From contig CAKRLC010000056.1 in NCBI GenBank assembly GCA_934358955.1, positions 1 through 17,949 on the forward strand: a stretch of 17,949 bases of DNA, in the 5' to 3' direction. The DNA comes from an uncultured Roseburia sp. (GTDB lineage Bacteria > Bacillota > Clostridia > Lachnospirales > Lachnospiraceae). The notes beneath the pieces are model-generated. The model was not told the DNA's origin and ran no database searches. It saw nothing but the letters and a program-made list of their open reading frames with translations. The position numbers and the translations under genes were made by a program. Numbering within the stretch: the stretch's first letter is position 1; each line of letters starts with the position of its first letter. Of this stretch, positions 1-6,908 are shown one piece after another.

Positions 1-217
1 TTTTTTGATATTTTTACAATTTTCGCTTTTTGCGCGTTATTGTTCACGCGTACCTCGTTCCAGCAACGATTTGGTAATAAAAAACAATGAAACGGAATTT
101 TCGAGACTATGAGAAAATCTCTGTAAATAAGGAGACTGTTTCAAGTTTTGTGTAAACGTTAAAAACTGTCTTTCATATTGAACAAAGAACCAGGATGCAT
201 TTTGATACTTTTACTTA
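1..217. other. Non-coding left edge, no gene recognised
   Basis: Together with the stretch up to 366, this AT-rich region holds no convincing reading frame on either strand. A segment at about 132-158 (GAGACTGTTTCAAG followed by TTTTGTGTAAAC) resembles my recollection of IS256-family terminal inverted repeats. No partner end and no transposase are present, so this is at best a relic. The only clear structure before ohyA is the hairpin at 218-261. Confidence 0.4.
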
Positions 218-261
218 ATCAAGACTGCGCCGGGAACATAAATTCCCGGCGCAGTCTTGAT
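218..261 (-). terminator. Perfect 19-bp hairpin downstream of ohyA, probable terminator
   Basis: The arms 218-236 and 243-261 are exact reverse complements with a 6-base loop, and the core is GC-rich (GCGCCGGGA). It lies about 105 bases past the ohyA stop codon on the minus strand. No clean T-run follows on either strand, so it may be a bidirectional or Rho-assisted terminator, or an RNA-stabilising 3' structure. The strand is assigned from the position behind ohyA. Confidence 0.55.
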
Positions 262-366
262 CTCTACTTTATATAAATATAAAGCATCTCTTTGCAGTCA
301 TGATCCACATACACTTCATGAATCAGTCTTTTTTGAACCGGATAGCATCTGGCTTTGGCTCCCAGC

Positions 367-2340
367 TTAGATCATGCCTTCTTTGATCACATTGTGATCT
401 CTTAATACTTTTTCGATCACAGTTCCTTTTACCAGTTTTAATAATGGTTTCTTTAATGCATTGAGAGGTCCAGGCAGGCTGATCTCAAGCGGTGATTTTC
501 CATCCATTAATTTTACACTGCTGTCTAAAAGCTCACGGATATCATAAACACTTCCCCATACTTCCGGTACACCACGGTCCACTCCAAGCAGTCCGTAAAC
601 TGCTTCCATTGCAGTTCTTACAGAATACTCTGTCGTAAACACCGTATCCCTCGGTGTATCAGCAAACTGTCCTAAAAATGCAAAGTTTACGCAGCCATCC
701 GGTATAACGTCCGGACGGTCTCCTTTGGTTCGTGGCATAAAGAATGCGGTGATGTAAGGCATCATTGTTGGCACGCAGACTGCGCTGTGTTCTGCAAGAT
801 CTTCAATCTGATCTGTCGGTACTCCCAGATGATACAGCCATTCTTCCGTGATCTCTTTTCCTGTACAGTCTTTCATTGGTTTTTTAATATAATCACCCGG
901 TACATCCGTAAATAATCCATATACCCATACACAAACCTGATTTTTATCCTGTTCTTTAAACTGTCCCTGACGGTTGATCGTCCAGCTCAAAAGCCAGCTG
1001 GAATCCTGGCAGCTTACAATACCTCCCGTTACTACCTTACCGCTTCTTGGATCTCTCTTACAGATGTCCATAATATAAGGAATAATCTTGTCATCTAATG
1101 TTGTAACCGTCGCAGATTCCCAATTTGTCTTGGAAATATCAGAACAGAATTTTTCAGGATGTCCAAAAGAAGGATCCTGTTTTGCAATATTTTTCCACAG
1201 GCTCCAGCATCCGCTTGTCCGCACTTCTGCATCACCGTTTGGCGCATGATCCTGATCTCCATAGATAGTTCCTTCTGTACAGCTTCCATTTGTCACAAAT
1301 ACAAGGTCTTTTTCCGTCAGTGTGATTCCCTCTTCTACGCCATGTACCTTACATTCGATCGTCTTTGCAATTTTCTTTCCATCTTTGTTTTCAAAAATAA
1401 CATTTGTGACTTCTGTATTGAACTGGAAATCAACCCCTGCTGCTTCCAGATATTTCTGCATCGGAAGGATCAGTGATTCATACTGATTGTATTTTGTAAA
1501 TTTCAAAGCGGAAAAATCAGGCAATCCGGCAATATGATGGATAAATCTCTGGAAATAAAGCTTCATTTCCAATGCACTGTGCCAGTTTTCAAACGCAAAC
1601 ATCGTTCTCCAGTACAGCCAGAATGTTGAATCAAATACTTCCTCGTCAAATACATCCTCTATCGTCTTATCATATAAATCCTCATCCTTTGTCATGAAAA
1701 GCTTCATGATCTCCATACAGCCCTTCTGACTTAAATTAAATTTTCCATCTGTATGGGCATCTTTTCCACGATTTTCTGTTGCACGGCAGAGTGAGTAGTT
1801 CGGATCCTCTTTATTCAGCCAGTAGTACTCATCCAAAACAGATACGCCCGGTGTTTCGATGGAAGGAATACTGCGGAACAGATCCCACAGACATTCAAAA
1901 TGATTTTCCATCTCTCGTCCACCACGCATGACATAGCCTCTGGTAGCATCATAAATTCCATCACATGCACCACCTGCAATATCCATTGCCTCTAAAATAT
2001 GAATGTGATCTCCAGGCATCTGACCATCTCTTACGAGAAAACATGCTGCTGCCAGGGAAGCCAGTCCGCTTCCTACGATATAGGCACTCTTCTCCTCTAC
2101 CCCTTCCGGTTTTTTCGGTCTTGCAAAAGCTTCATAATTTCCATTTGTATAATAAATGCCTTTGCTGTTTTTCTCGTTTTTTCCACGTTCCGTATTACGG
2201 TATTCCTTATTCGCTTCTTTTGTGATTACTTCTTTTTCCTTTCGGGAAGCTGTATTTTTATGATTTTTTGCTGCCAATGCTGCAACTCCTGCCCCTGCTG
2301 CTAATGCTGCAACTCCAAGTCCTACATTCTTTTTACTCAT
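367..2340 (-). CDS. ohyA: Oleate hydratase (FAD-dependent fatty acid hydratase, myosin-cross-reactive antigen family)
   Basis: The 657-residue product belongs to the oleate hydratase family. These enzymes add water across the cis-9 double bond of unsaturated fatty acids to give 10-hydroxy fatty acids, a membrane-associated detoxification step in gut bacteria. A Rossmann FAD-binding motif VGSGLASLAA lies at about residues 89-98. The conserved segment GGREMENHFECLWDLF (about 140-155) is thought to carry the catalytic acid in characterised members. The C-terminal signature GQFADTPRDTVFTTEYSVRTA is also intact. The start at 2340 was chosen over an in-frame ATG at 2469 because an AAAGGAG site precedes it, and because homology only begins well after it. 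Residues 7-24 form an Ala/Gly-rich hydrophobic stretch followed by a charged linker to about residue 80. This makes the protein longer than the roughly 590 residues usual in cocci and suggests membrane attachment. The gene follows the tetR gene on the same strand. Confidence 0.93.
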   Translation of the reverse strand: MSKKNVGLGVAALAAGAGVAALAAKNHKNTASRKEKEVITKEANKEYRNTERGKNEKNSKGIYYTNGNYEAFARPKKPEGVEEKSAYIVGSGLASLAAACFLVRDGQMPGDHIHILEAMDIAGGACDGIYDATRGYVMRGGREMENHFECLWDLFRSIPSIETPGVSVLDEYYWLNKEDPNYSLCRATENRGKDAHTDGKFNLSQKGCMEIMKLFMTKDEDLYDKTIEDVFDEEVFDSTFWLYWRTMFAFENWHSALEMKLYFQRFIHHIAGLPDFSALKFTKYNQYESLILPMQKYLEAAGVDFQFNTEVTNVIFENKDGKKIAKTIECKVHGVEEGITLTEKDLVFVTNGSCTEGTIYGDQDHAPNGDAEVRTSGCWSLWKNIAKQDPSFGHPEKFCSDISKTNWESATVTTLDDKIIPYIMDICKRDPRSGKVVTGGIVSCQDSSWLLSWTINRQGQFKEQDKNQVCVWVYGLFTDVPGDYIKKPMKDCTGKEITEEWLYHLGVPTDQIEDLAEHSAVCVPTMMPYITAFFMPRTKGDRPDVIPDGCVNFAFLGQFADTPRDTVFTTEYSVRTAMEAVYGLLGVDRGVPEVWGSVYDIRELLDSSVKLMDGKSPLEISLPGPLNALKKPLLKLVKGTVIEKVLRDHNVIKEGMI

Positions 2341-2404
2341 ATCAAGTTTCTCCTTTCTGCTGCTTTCTGCCAGACCTGATCGTCTGTCTTTTTTTGTTGT
2401 CTCT

Positions 2405-2433
2405 ATCTTAGCCTGTCCAAAAAGTTTTTCCAA
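2405..2433 (-). promoter_or_regulatory. Candidate promoter of ohyA
   Basis: On the minus strand TTGGAA (2433-2428) and TAAGAT (2410-2405) are separated by 17 bases. Each hexamer matches the sigma-70 consensus at four of six positions. The predicted start of transcription is near 2398, giving a leader of about 58 bases. If real, ohyA can be transcribed independently of tetR. The match is moderate and could be chance. Confidence 0.33.
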
Positions 2434-2438
2434 TTTAC

Positions 2439-2481
2439 AAAAGAGATGAAATGATAAAAAATTTATCACTTCACCTCTTTT
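2439..2481 (-). terminator. 20-bp hairpin in the tetR-ohyA spacer (terminator or leader structure)
   Basis: The arms 2439-2458 and 2462-2481 pair over 20 positions around a 3-base loop. Two positions are A.C mismatches on the plus strand but become G.U wobble pairs in minus-strand RNA, which argues for a role in the tetR/ohyA transcript. The 3' arm ends in CTCTTTT, so it could act as a weak terminator of tetR. It also lies just upstream of the candidate ohyA promoter. Confidence 0.5.
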
Positions 2482-2546
2482 GATAAAATATGTGTGCTTT
2501 CATCCTAGATAGCATACACACTTTTCCTGTATTTTATTTTCATTAT

Positions 2547-3116
2547 TTACATTTTTTCATTTTCCTGTTCAAAATTCCGGATAGAATTTGCAATATTTCC
2601 ATGCAGTGTTACAGCAAGCAGATCTACAATCTTCTGGTAATCCTCTTTCATCCCACGGTCGATCCAGTCTAACATAATGCCAACAAACCCATATTTGTAA
2701 AAATCTGCGATAAACTGCTTATCCTCTGCCGGCAGATGGTCTCTGGCACATTTTTCCTCCACAACATCCACGATCAGCTGATACGTTAATTTATATAAGA
2801 AGCTTTCGATTTTTTCACGGTTCACAGAATGGTATACATTCATAATAAATGGTTTGTTTTCCAACACAGCTTCAAAAATCTGTGTAAAGCCTTCCTGCCA
2901 GGTATCATAAGTCTTCTTATCGCGCAGTGCTTTTTTCCCGTCCTCTACACAAGCCCATTCCACAAGATCATAAATATCCTTAAAATGATAATAAAATGCC
3001 ATCCTGCTGATTCCACAATCTTCTGTCAGATCTGCAATCGTGATTTTATCAAATGGTTTCCTTTTCAAAAGCTCTTTTAAGGATGCTTCCAGCGCAATCT
3101 TGGTTGTATTTGACAT
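2547..3116 (-). CDS. TetR/AcrR-family transcriptional regulator
   Basis: The 189-residue protein has an N-terminal TetR helix-turn-helix at about residues 5-50, with the recognition region ITIADLTEDCGISRMAFYYHFKD written in two parts: ITIADLTEDC, then GISRMAFYYHFKD. The C-terminal part (about 75-180) resembles the TetR_C domain found in dihydroxyacetone-kinase-regulator-like proteins. That is a family resemblance only and does not identify the ligand. The start at 3116 is preceded by a perfect AGGAGG at 3129-3124 with 7 bases spacing. The in-frame upstream starts at 3134 and 3122 have no suitable site because they overlap or abut the AGGAGG. The gene is divergent from the MATE pump and upstream of ohyA, so it is a natural candidate repressor of one or both. 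Confidence 0.88.
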   Translation of the reverse strand: MSNTTKIALEASLKELLKRKPFDKITIADLTEDCGISRMAFYYHFKDIYDLVEWACVEDGKKALRDKKTYDTWQEGFTQIFEAVLENKPFIMNVYHSVNREKIESFLYKLTYQLIVDVVEEKCARDHLPAEDKQFIADFYKYGFVGIMLDWIDRGMKEDYQKIVDLLAVTLHGNIANSIRNFEQENEKM

Positions 3117-3161
3117 TGTCATTCCTCCTGCCATTTCCGGCGCAGTCTCTTGTACTTTTCT

Positions 3162-3190
3162 ATTTTATCTGATTTTTCTTCTTTCGTAAA
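3162..3190 (-). promoter_or_regulatory. Candidate tetR promoter
   Basis: On the minus strand TTTACG (3190-3185) and TAAAAT (3167-3162) are separated by 17 bases, with predicted initiation near 3155. The -35 element overlaps the left half-site AAGAATTG (3189-3196) of an inverted repeat, which would allow autoregulation. This is inference from motif position only. Confidence 0.35.
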
Positions 3191-3249
3191 GAATTGCTGA
3201 CAAGCAGTCTTTTATCTTGACATTTTTTGTTAGCAGGCTTACAATTCTT
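3189..3249. repeat. Inverted repeat flanking the divergent promoters, possible operator
   Basis: AAGAATTG at 3189-3196 and its reverse complement CAATTCTT at 3242-3249 lie 45 bases apart in the tetR-MATE intergenic region. One copy overlaps the candidate tetR -35 and the other overlaps the -10 of the MATE promoter. The wide spacing is unusual for a single TetR dimer site, so each half may be part of a separate site or the match may be chance. Confidence 0.25.
3217..3245 (+). promoter_or_regulatory. Sigma-70-type promoter of the MATE gene
   Basis: A perfect -35 TTGACA (3217-3222) is followed, after exactly 17 bases, by TACAAT (3240-3245), which matches the -10 consensus at five of six positions. 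Initiation is predicted near 3252, giving a leader of about 119 bases to the ATG at 3371. A promoter this close to consensus would normally need repression, which fits the divergent TetR gene. Confidence 0.7.
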
Positions 3250-3370
3250 CTGTTATCCGGGATTTCTGTTTCATTTGCGATCAGAGTCCCGGTATTAAAA
3301 TGTCTGATTCTACGATTGATATTTCTTCCATAATATCATCGATCTATACAAAAGAAAGGATGTTATCAAC

Positions 3371-4753
3371 ATGACACAGGAAAAACAAATGAAAAATCCA
3401 CTGGGTACCGATAAAATATCCACTCTGACTGCTCGTTTTGCTGTCCCAAGCATTATCGCCATGCTTGTCAGTGCAGTCTATAATATCGCCGACCAGTTAT
3501 TTATCGGAAATGCGGTCGGAACACTTGGAAACGCTGCTACGAATATCGCTTTTCCGCTTTGCATGCTCTGCACTTCACTGGCTCTGTTATTCGGAATCGG
3601 CGGTGCAGCCAGCTTTAATCTCCATATGGGTGCAGGTCAGAAAGAGCAGGCTCCTTATTATATCGGAAACGCTATCACCATGCTGCTCTCTCTGGGATTT
3701 CTTTTATTACTTATTACCGAGCTGTTTTTAAACCCACTTTTAGTGCTTTTTGGTTCTCCTGCAGACGTTCTGCCACTTGCAGAACAGTACGTGCGTGTTA
3801 CTGCGATCGGTTTCCCATTTCTGATCCTGACAATCGGAAGCGGTCATCTGATCCGTGCCGATGGCAGTCCGAAAATGGCAATGATCGTTAACGTTTCCGG
3901 TGCTGTCATTAATATTGTTTTAGATGCATTATTTGTATTTGGTTTTAAATGGGGCATGTACGGAGCTGCCTGGGCAACCGTTATCGGACAGATCCTCTCT
4001 GCGCTCATCGCGATCCGTTATCTGATGCACTATCGCACTGTAAAGCTGGAGAAAGAACACTTTATCCCATCCGGAAAGGATCTTGCACAGATCTGTTCCC
4101 TTGGTATGTCTTCCGGTATTAATCAGATTGCCATGATGATCGTACAGATCACAATGAATAATCTCTTAAAATATTACGGTTCACAATCTGTTTACGGTGA
4201 AGCGATCCCGATTGCCTGTGCCGGAATTGTTATGAAAGTCAATCAGCTGTATTTTTCTATTATTATCGGTCTCTCTCAGGGAAGCCAGCCGATTGAAAGC
4301 TTTAACTATGGAGCAAAACAATATAAACGTGTAAAAAATGCCTACCTTCTGGTTGCATCCGTAGGTGCTGTCGTTTCTGTTATTTCCTTCCTGCTGTTCC
4401 AGCTTTTTCCAAGACAGATCCTCGGACTGTTTGGAACAGGAACCGAAGAATATTTCCAGTTTGGTGTCAGCTATTTCCGTACCTTTTTATTCTTCACCTG
4501 GTTAAACTTCCTGCAGCCGATCTCCGCAACCTTCTTCAGTTCGATCGGTAAAGCTTATAAGGGAACTTTCCTTTCCCTGACCAGACAGATTCTGTTCCTG
4601 CTTCCGCTTATTGTTATGCTTCCGCGTTTCTTTGGCATTATGGGTGTGTTATATGCCGGACCGATCGCGGACCTTCTCTCCTTCACTGTTGGTCTTAGCA
4701 TGGTAATCTTCGAGTTCCGCAATATACATAAGCTGGGACTTGAAGAAGCATAA
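3371..4753 (+). CDS. MATE-family multidrug efflux transporter
   Basis: The 460-residue polytopic membrane protein belongs to the multidrug and toxic compound extrusion family, which exports cationic drugs or other amphipathic compounds using Na+ or H+ gradients. The diagnostic N-terminal run is PSIIAMLVSAVYNIADQLFIG followed by a GTLGNAATNIAFPL segment, at residues of about 26-65. About twelve hydrophobic segments arranged in two halves span the whole length, which is the usual family size. The second half begins near residue 235. An AAAGGA sequence about 10 bases before the ATG serves as ribosome binding site. The substrate cannot be told from sequence. Divergence from a TetR regulator that also precedes oleate hydratase suggests a membrane-stress or bile/fatty-acid related signal, but this is inference. 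Confidence 0.93.
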   Translation: MTQEKQMKNPLGTDKISTLTARFAVPSIIAMLVSAVYNIADQLFIGNAVGTLGNAATNIAFPLCMLCTSLALLFGIGGAASFNLHMGAGQKEQAPYYIGNAITMLLSLGFLLLLITELFLNPLLVLFGSPADVLPLAEQYVRVTAIGFPFLILTIGSGHLIRADGSPKMAMIVNVSGAVINIVLDALFVFGFKWGMYGAAWATVIGQILSALIAIRYLMHYRTVKLEKEHFIPSGKDLAQICSLGMSSGINQIAMMIVQITMNNLLKYYGSQSVYGEAIPIACAGIVMKVNQLYFSIIIGLSQGSQPIESFNYGAKQYKRVKNAYLLVASVGAVVSVISFLLFQLFPRQILGLFGTGTEEYFQFGVSYFRTFLFFTWLNFLQPISATFFSSIGKAYKGTFLSLTRQILFLLPLIVMLPRFFGIMGVLYAGPIADLLSFTVGLSMVIFEFRNIHKLGLEEA

Positions 4754-4764
4754 ACTTTTTCTAA

Positions 4765-4820
4765 TGATCGGAGCTGGAGTTACTTCAATACCTTTTCCAG
4801 CTCCGCGATCACAATTTTTA
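4765..4820 (+). terminator. Terminator of the MATE gene, overlapping the 3' end of the convergent PPK2 gene
   Basis: The arms TGATC/GGAGCTGG (4765-4777) and CCAGCTCC-GC-GATCA (4797-4811) pair with a two-base bulge around a 19-base loop. They are followed on the plus strand by CAATTTTT. The 3' arm lies inside the last codons of the PPK2 gene, whose stop is at 4780-4782, so the same DNA both codes and terminates. No T-run is seen in the minus direction. Confidence 0.5.
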
Positions 4821-6249
4821 ATGCTTTGATGCGTGCGTATTTTTTATCTGTTGATTCCAATATATGCCATGGTGCATATGTCGTACTTGTCTTCTCTATC
4901 ATCTCATCGACAGCCACTTCATACTGATCCCATTTTTCCCGGTTGCGCCAGTCTTCTTCTGTGATCTTCCAGCGTTTTTCCGGTGTGTTTTCTCTCTCGT
5001 TAAAACGTTCCAGCTGCGTATCCTTGTCGATCTGCACCCAGAATTTGATGATCACTGCCCCCCAGTCATGAAGCTCTTTTTCAAATTCATTGATCTCATT
5101 ATATGCCCGCTTCCAGTCATTTTCGCTGCAAAATCCCTCCAGCCTCTCTACCATGACCCTTCCATACCAGGTCCGGTCAAAAATCGCAATATGTCCTGTT
5201 TTCGGAAGTCTTGTCCAGAATCGCCACAAATAATGTCTTGCTTTTTCATGCGGCTCCGGGCTTGCGATCGGGTGTACTTCATAACCACGCGGATCTAACG
5301 CTTCTGTGATTCTTTTAATATTTCCGCCTTTTCCGGCTGCGTCCCAGCCCTCATACGCAATGATCACCGGCACCTTTTTACGATATAAACGATTATGCAG
5401 CTCTCCAAGCTTCTCCTGCAGTTCTTTTAATTCCTTCCTGTAAGCATCCTCTTCCATTGTCTGATCTAACGCAATCTCAGAAAGATGCGGCATGCGCTCC
5501 ATCGGGAATACATTTTGTAAAAGTGGTACTGACAGTTCATGATTGCCCAATGCAATTTCAATCCCCTGTGTCAAAATTTCCAAAACCTGCAGCTCTGTCC
5601 ATTTTCGTGACTTTGCATCAATCACATACCACGGTGCAGATGGCATATTTGTGTCTTTTAAGTAAGAAGAAAATACTTCCTCACATTTTTTATAATGATG
5701 ATTCTGCCAGCGATCCTGTCGGTTCACCCTCCATGTGGTATCCTTCTTCTCCGCAAGCCTGTCAAGACGCTTTTCCTGCTCGCTTTTTGAAATATGAAGG
5801 AAAAACTTCATAACCAGATATCCATTATCGGTAAGCTGGCGCTCAAATCTGCGTACACTTTCGATCCGGTTCCGATAATCTTCCTCAGAAAGCTTTCCGC
5901 TCAGATACTCAGATGTCGTTTCTTCCATCCATCCGGAATCCAGAAATGTAAATTTACCATTTTCTGGTATTTTAGAAAAATAGCGGTACAAAAACGGTCT
6001 CCGGCTCTCTTCTTCCGTTATCTTTTCCATGGAAGCTACTTTAAAGAAACGTGGATCGATATTTCTGATCACCTGTCCGATGCAGTTTCCTTTTCCGGAT
6101 GCACCCCAGCCTTCCACCAGTACAAGAACCGGTATTTTCTTTTCCTTGATCAGCATCTGCTGTCTTGCAAGCTTCTCCCTTGCCGCCGTAAGTCTTGCCT
6201 TTAACTCTTCCTCTTCCGGTTTTCTTTCTTCTTTCCAGTCTCCTAACAT
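4780..6249 (-). CDS. pap: Tandem-domain PPK2 polyphosphate kinase (polyphosphate:AMP phosphotransferase type)
   Basis: The 489-residue protein holds two PPK2 domains fused head to tail, at about residues 20-240 and 265-489. This is the arrangement of class II PPK2 enzymes that phosphorylate AMP to ADP with polyphosphate. The C-terminal domain is intact, with Walker A GWDAAGKG (301-308), a lid-region RHYLWRFWTRLPK, and Walker B IFDRTWYGR (356-364). The N-terminal domain is degenerate: its Walker A reads GWGASGKG (47-54), losing the Asp, and the Walker B region reads FLDSGWMEE (102-110), losing the Asp-Arg pair. It is therefore probably structural, as in known two-domain members. The start at 6249 has AAAGGAAGG about 7 bases upstream. 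An earlier in-frame ATG at 6345 lacks a binding site and adds unrelated residues. The gene converges on the MATE gene. Confidence 0.9.
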   Translation of the reverse strand: MLGDWKEERKPEEEELKARLTAAREKLARQQMLIKEKKIPVLVLVEGWGASGKGNCIGQVIRNIDPRFFKVASMEKITEEESRRPFLYRYFSKIPENGKFTFLDSGWMEETTSEYLSGKLSEEDYRNRIESVRRFERQLTDNGYLVMKFFLHISKSEQEKRLDRLAEKKDTTWRVNRQDRWQNHHYKKCEEVFSSYLKDTNMPSAPWYVIDAKSRKWTELQVLEILTQGIEIALGNHELSVPLLQNVFPMERMPHLSEIALDQTMEEDAYRKELKELQEKLGELHNRLYRKKVPVIIAYEGWDAAGKGGNIKRITEALDPRGYEVHPIASPEPHEKARHYLWRFWTRLPKTGHIAIFDRTWYGRVMVERLEGFCSENDWKRAYNEINEFEKELHDWGAVIIKFWVQIDKDTQLERFNERENTPEKRWKITEEDWRNREKWDQYEVAVDEMIEKTSTTYAPWHILESTDKKYARIKALKIVIAELEKVLK

Positions 6250-6510
6250 AATGCAGCCTTCCTTTCTTTCAACAACACAGTCCTTTCCTTTGCATGTCCT
6301 TGCTGTGTGTTCTTTCTCTGCCATGCATACAGGTATCTGTATCAATTTGATCTATCTTTAGTGTTCCACAAACACATTCGTATTTCAAGATAAGTTTCCT
6401 AATTTTTATTATTGTAAAGTAATCACTTCTTTATTCATTAGTATATCTTATAGAATATAGTTTATTCTTATATGTTTCTTATTAAATACAAAAATATCGC
6501 ATTTCCCTAC

Positions 6511-6539
6511 TTGCAAAATAGAAATACACACGTTATCAT
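6511..6539 (+). promoter_or_regulatory. Promoter of the glycine riboswitch-symporter unit
   Basis: TTGCAA (6511-6516) and TATCAT (6534-6539) are separated by 17 bases on the plus strand, matching the consensus at four and five of six positions. Initiation near 6546 would place the whole riboswitch inside a leader of about 363 bases. The AT-rich stretch from 6250 to 6510 before it holds no gene. It should contain the divergent PPK2 promoter, for which I found no convincing pair of hexamers. Confidence 0.55.
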
Positions 6540-6584
6540 TGTAGCAATGATCGGACAATTTATTTTGTTCCGTATCTATATCGC

Positions 6585-6770
6585 AATTTCGAGATGAAGT
6601 TTGCAGGAAAATGACGTAAGTCTACCGAAGGAGTAAAACTCTCAGGTGCCGGCAGTCCGGTGCAACTGTAAATGGATCGACTCTCTGGAGACACCTGGAA
6701 TCAGACCAGGGGCCGAAGGTGCAACATACGTTTTCGTATGAATCTCTCAGGCAAGCGGACGGAGAAGATA
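6585..6770 (+). promoter_or_regulatory. Tandem glycine riboswitch (two gcvT-type aptamers)
   Basis: Two consecutive copies of the glycine aptamer core are readable. Aptamer I has CCGAAGGAGTAAA (about 6625-6637) and CTCTCAGG (6639-6646), then a GGATCGACTCTCTGGAG closing segment. Aptamer II has GGCCGAAGGTGCAA (6711-6724), a variable hairpin CATACGTTTTCGTATG and CTCTCAGGCAAGCGGACGG (6744-6762). A short linker hairpin (CCTGG/CCAGG) lies between them. Tandem glycine aptamers sense free glycine and control glycine cleavage or glycine transport genes. Here the only downstream gene is an alanine/glycine symporter. The 5' boundary is approximate. An open frame that runs through this RNA into the symporter is not coding here. 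Confidence 0.93.
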
Positions 6771-6825
6771 TCGCATAGAACTTTTTTTGTAATATTCTAT
6801 ACTGTCTTTTTATCTTTTTTTCGTG
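6759..6825 (+). terminator. Possible expression-platform hairpin behind the glycine riboswitch
   Basis: GGAGAAGATA (6761-6770) can pair with TATCTTTTTT (6811-6820) using several G.U pairs, with an inner ATAGAA/TTCTAT stem (6775-6780 with 6795-6800), and runs into T-rich sequence. Its 5' arm overlaps the 3' side of aptamer II, so it would compete with ligand-stabilised P1. It is AU-rich and weak, and the sign of regulation cannot be settled by eye. Confidence 0.3.
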
Positions 6826-6908
6826 TATTCAGAATTTTGATCCCCCATTTTCTTTTTCATTTCATCTTCATCCCGATCCTGCTACTATTTTTAAGGGAGA
6901 TTTATTTT

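Noticed and set aside
2341..2469. 43-residue N-terminal extension of oleate hydratase
   Set aside because: It overlaps the candidate promoter and part of the spacer hairpin, and has no ribosome binding site. The ATG at 2340 has a clear AAAGGAG site.
246..3148. Shared 12-mer CCGGCGCAGTCT at 246-257 (ohyA hairpin) and 3137-3148 (tetR leader)
   Set aside because: A 12-base match between two places in 18 kb is expected by chance. The copies are in unrelated contexts, and only one forms a stem.
4864..6361. Plus-strand frames of up to about 140 codons opposite the PPK2 gene
   Set aside because: They lie antisense to a gene with full family motifs and have no recognisable product or translation signals.
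6672..6908. N-terminal extension of the symporter reading frame upstream of 6909
   Set aside because: It is the glycine riboswitch read as codons. A good ribosome binding site (AGGGAGA) and the family's normal N-terminus both point to 6909.
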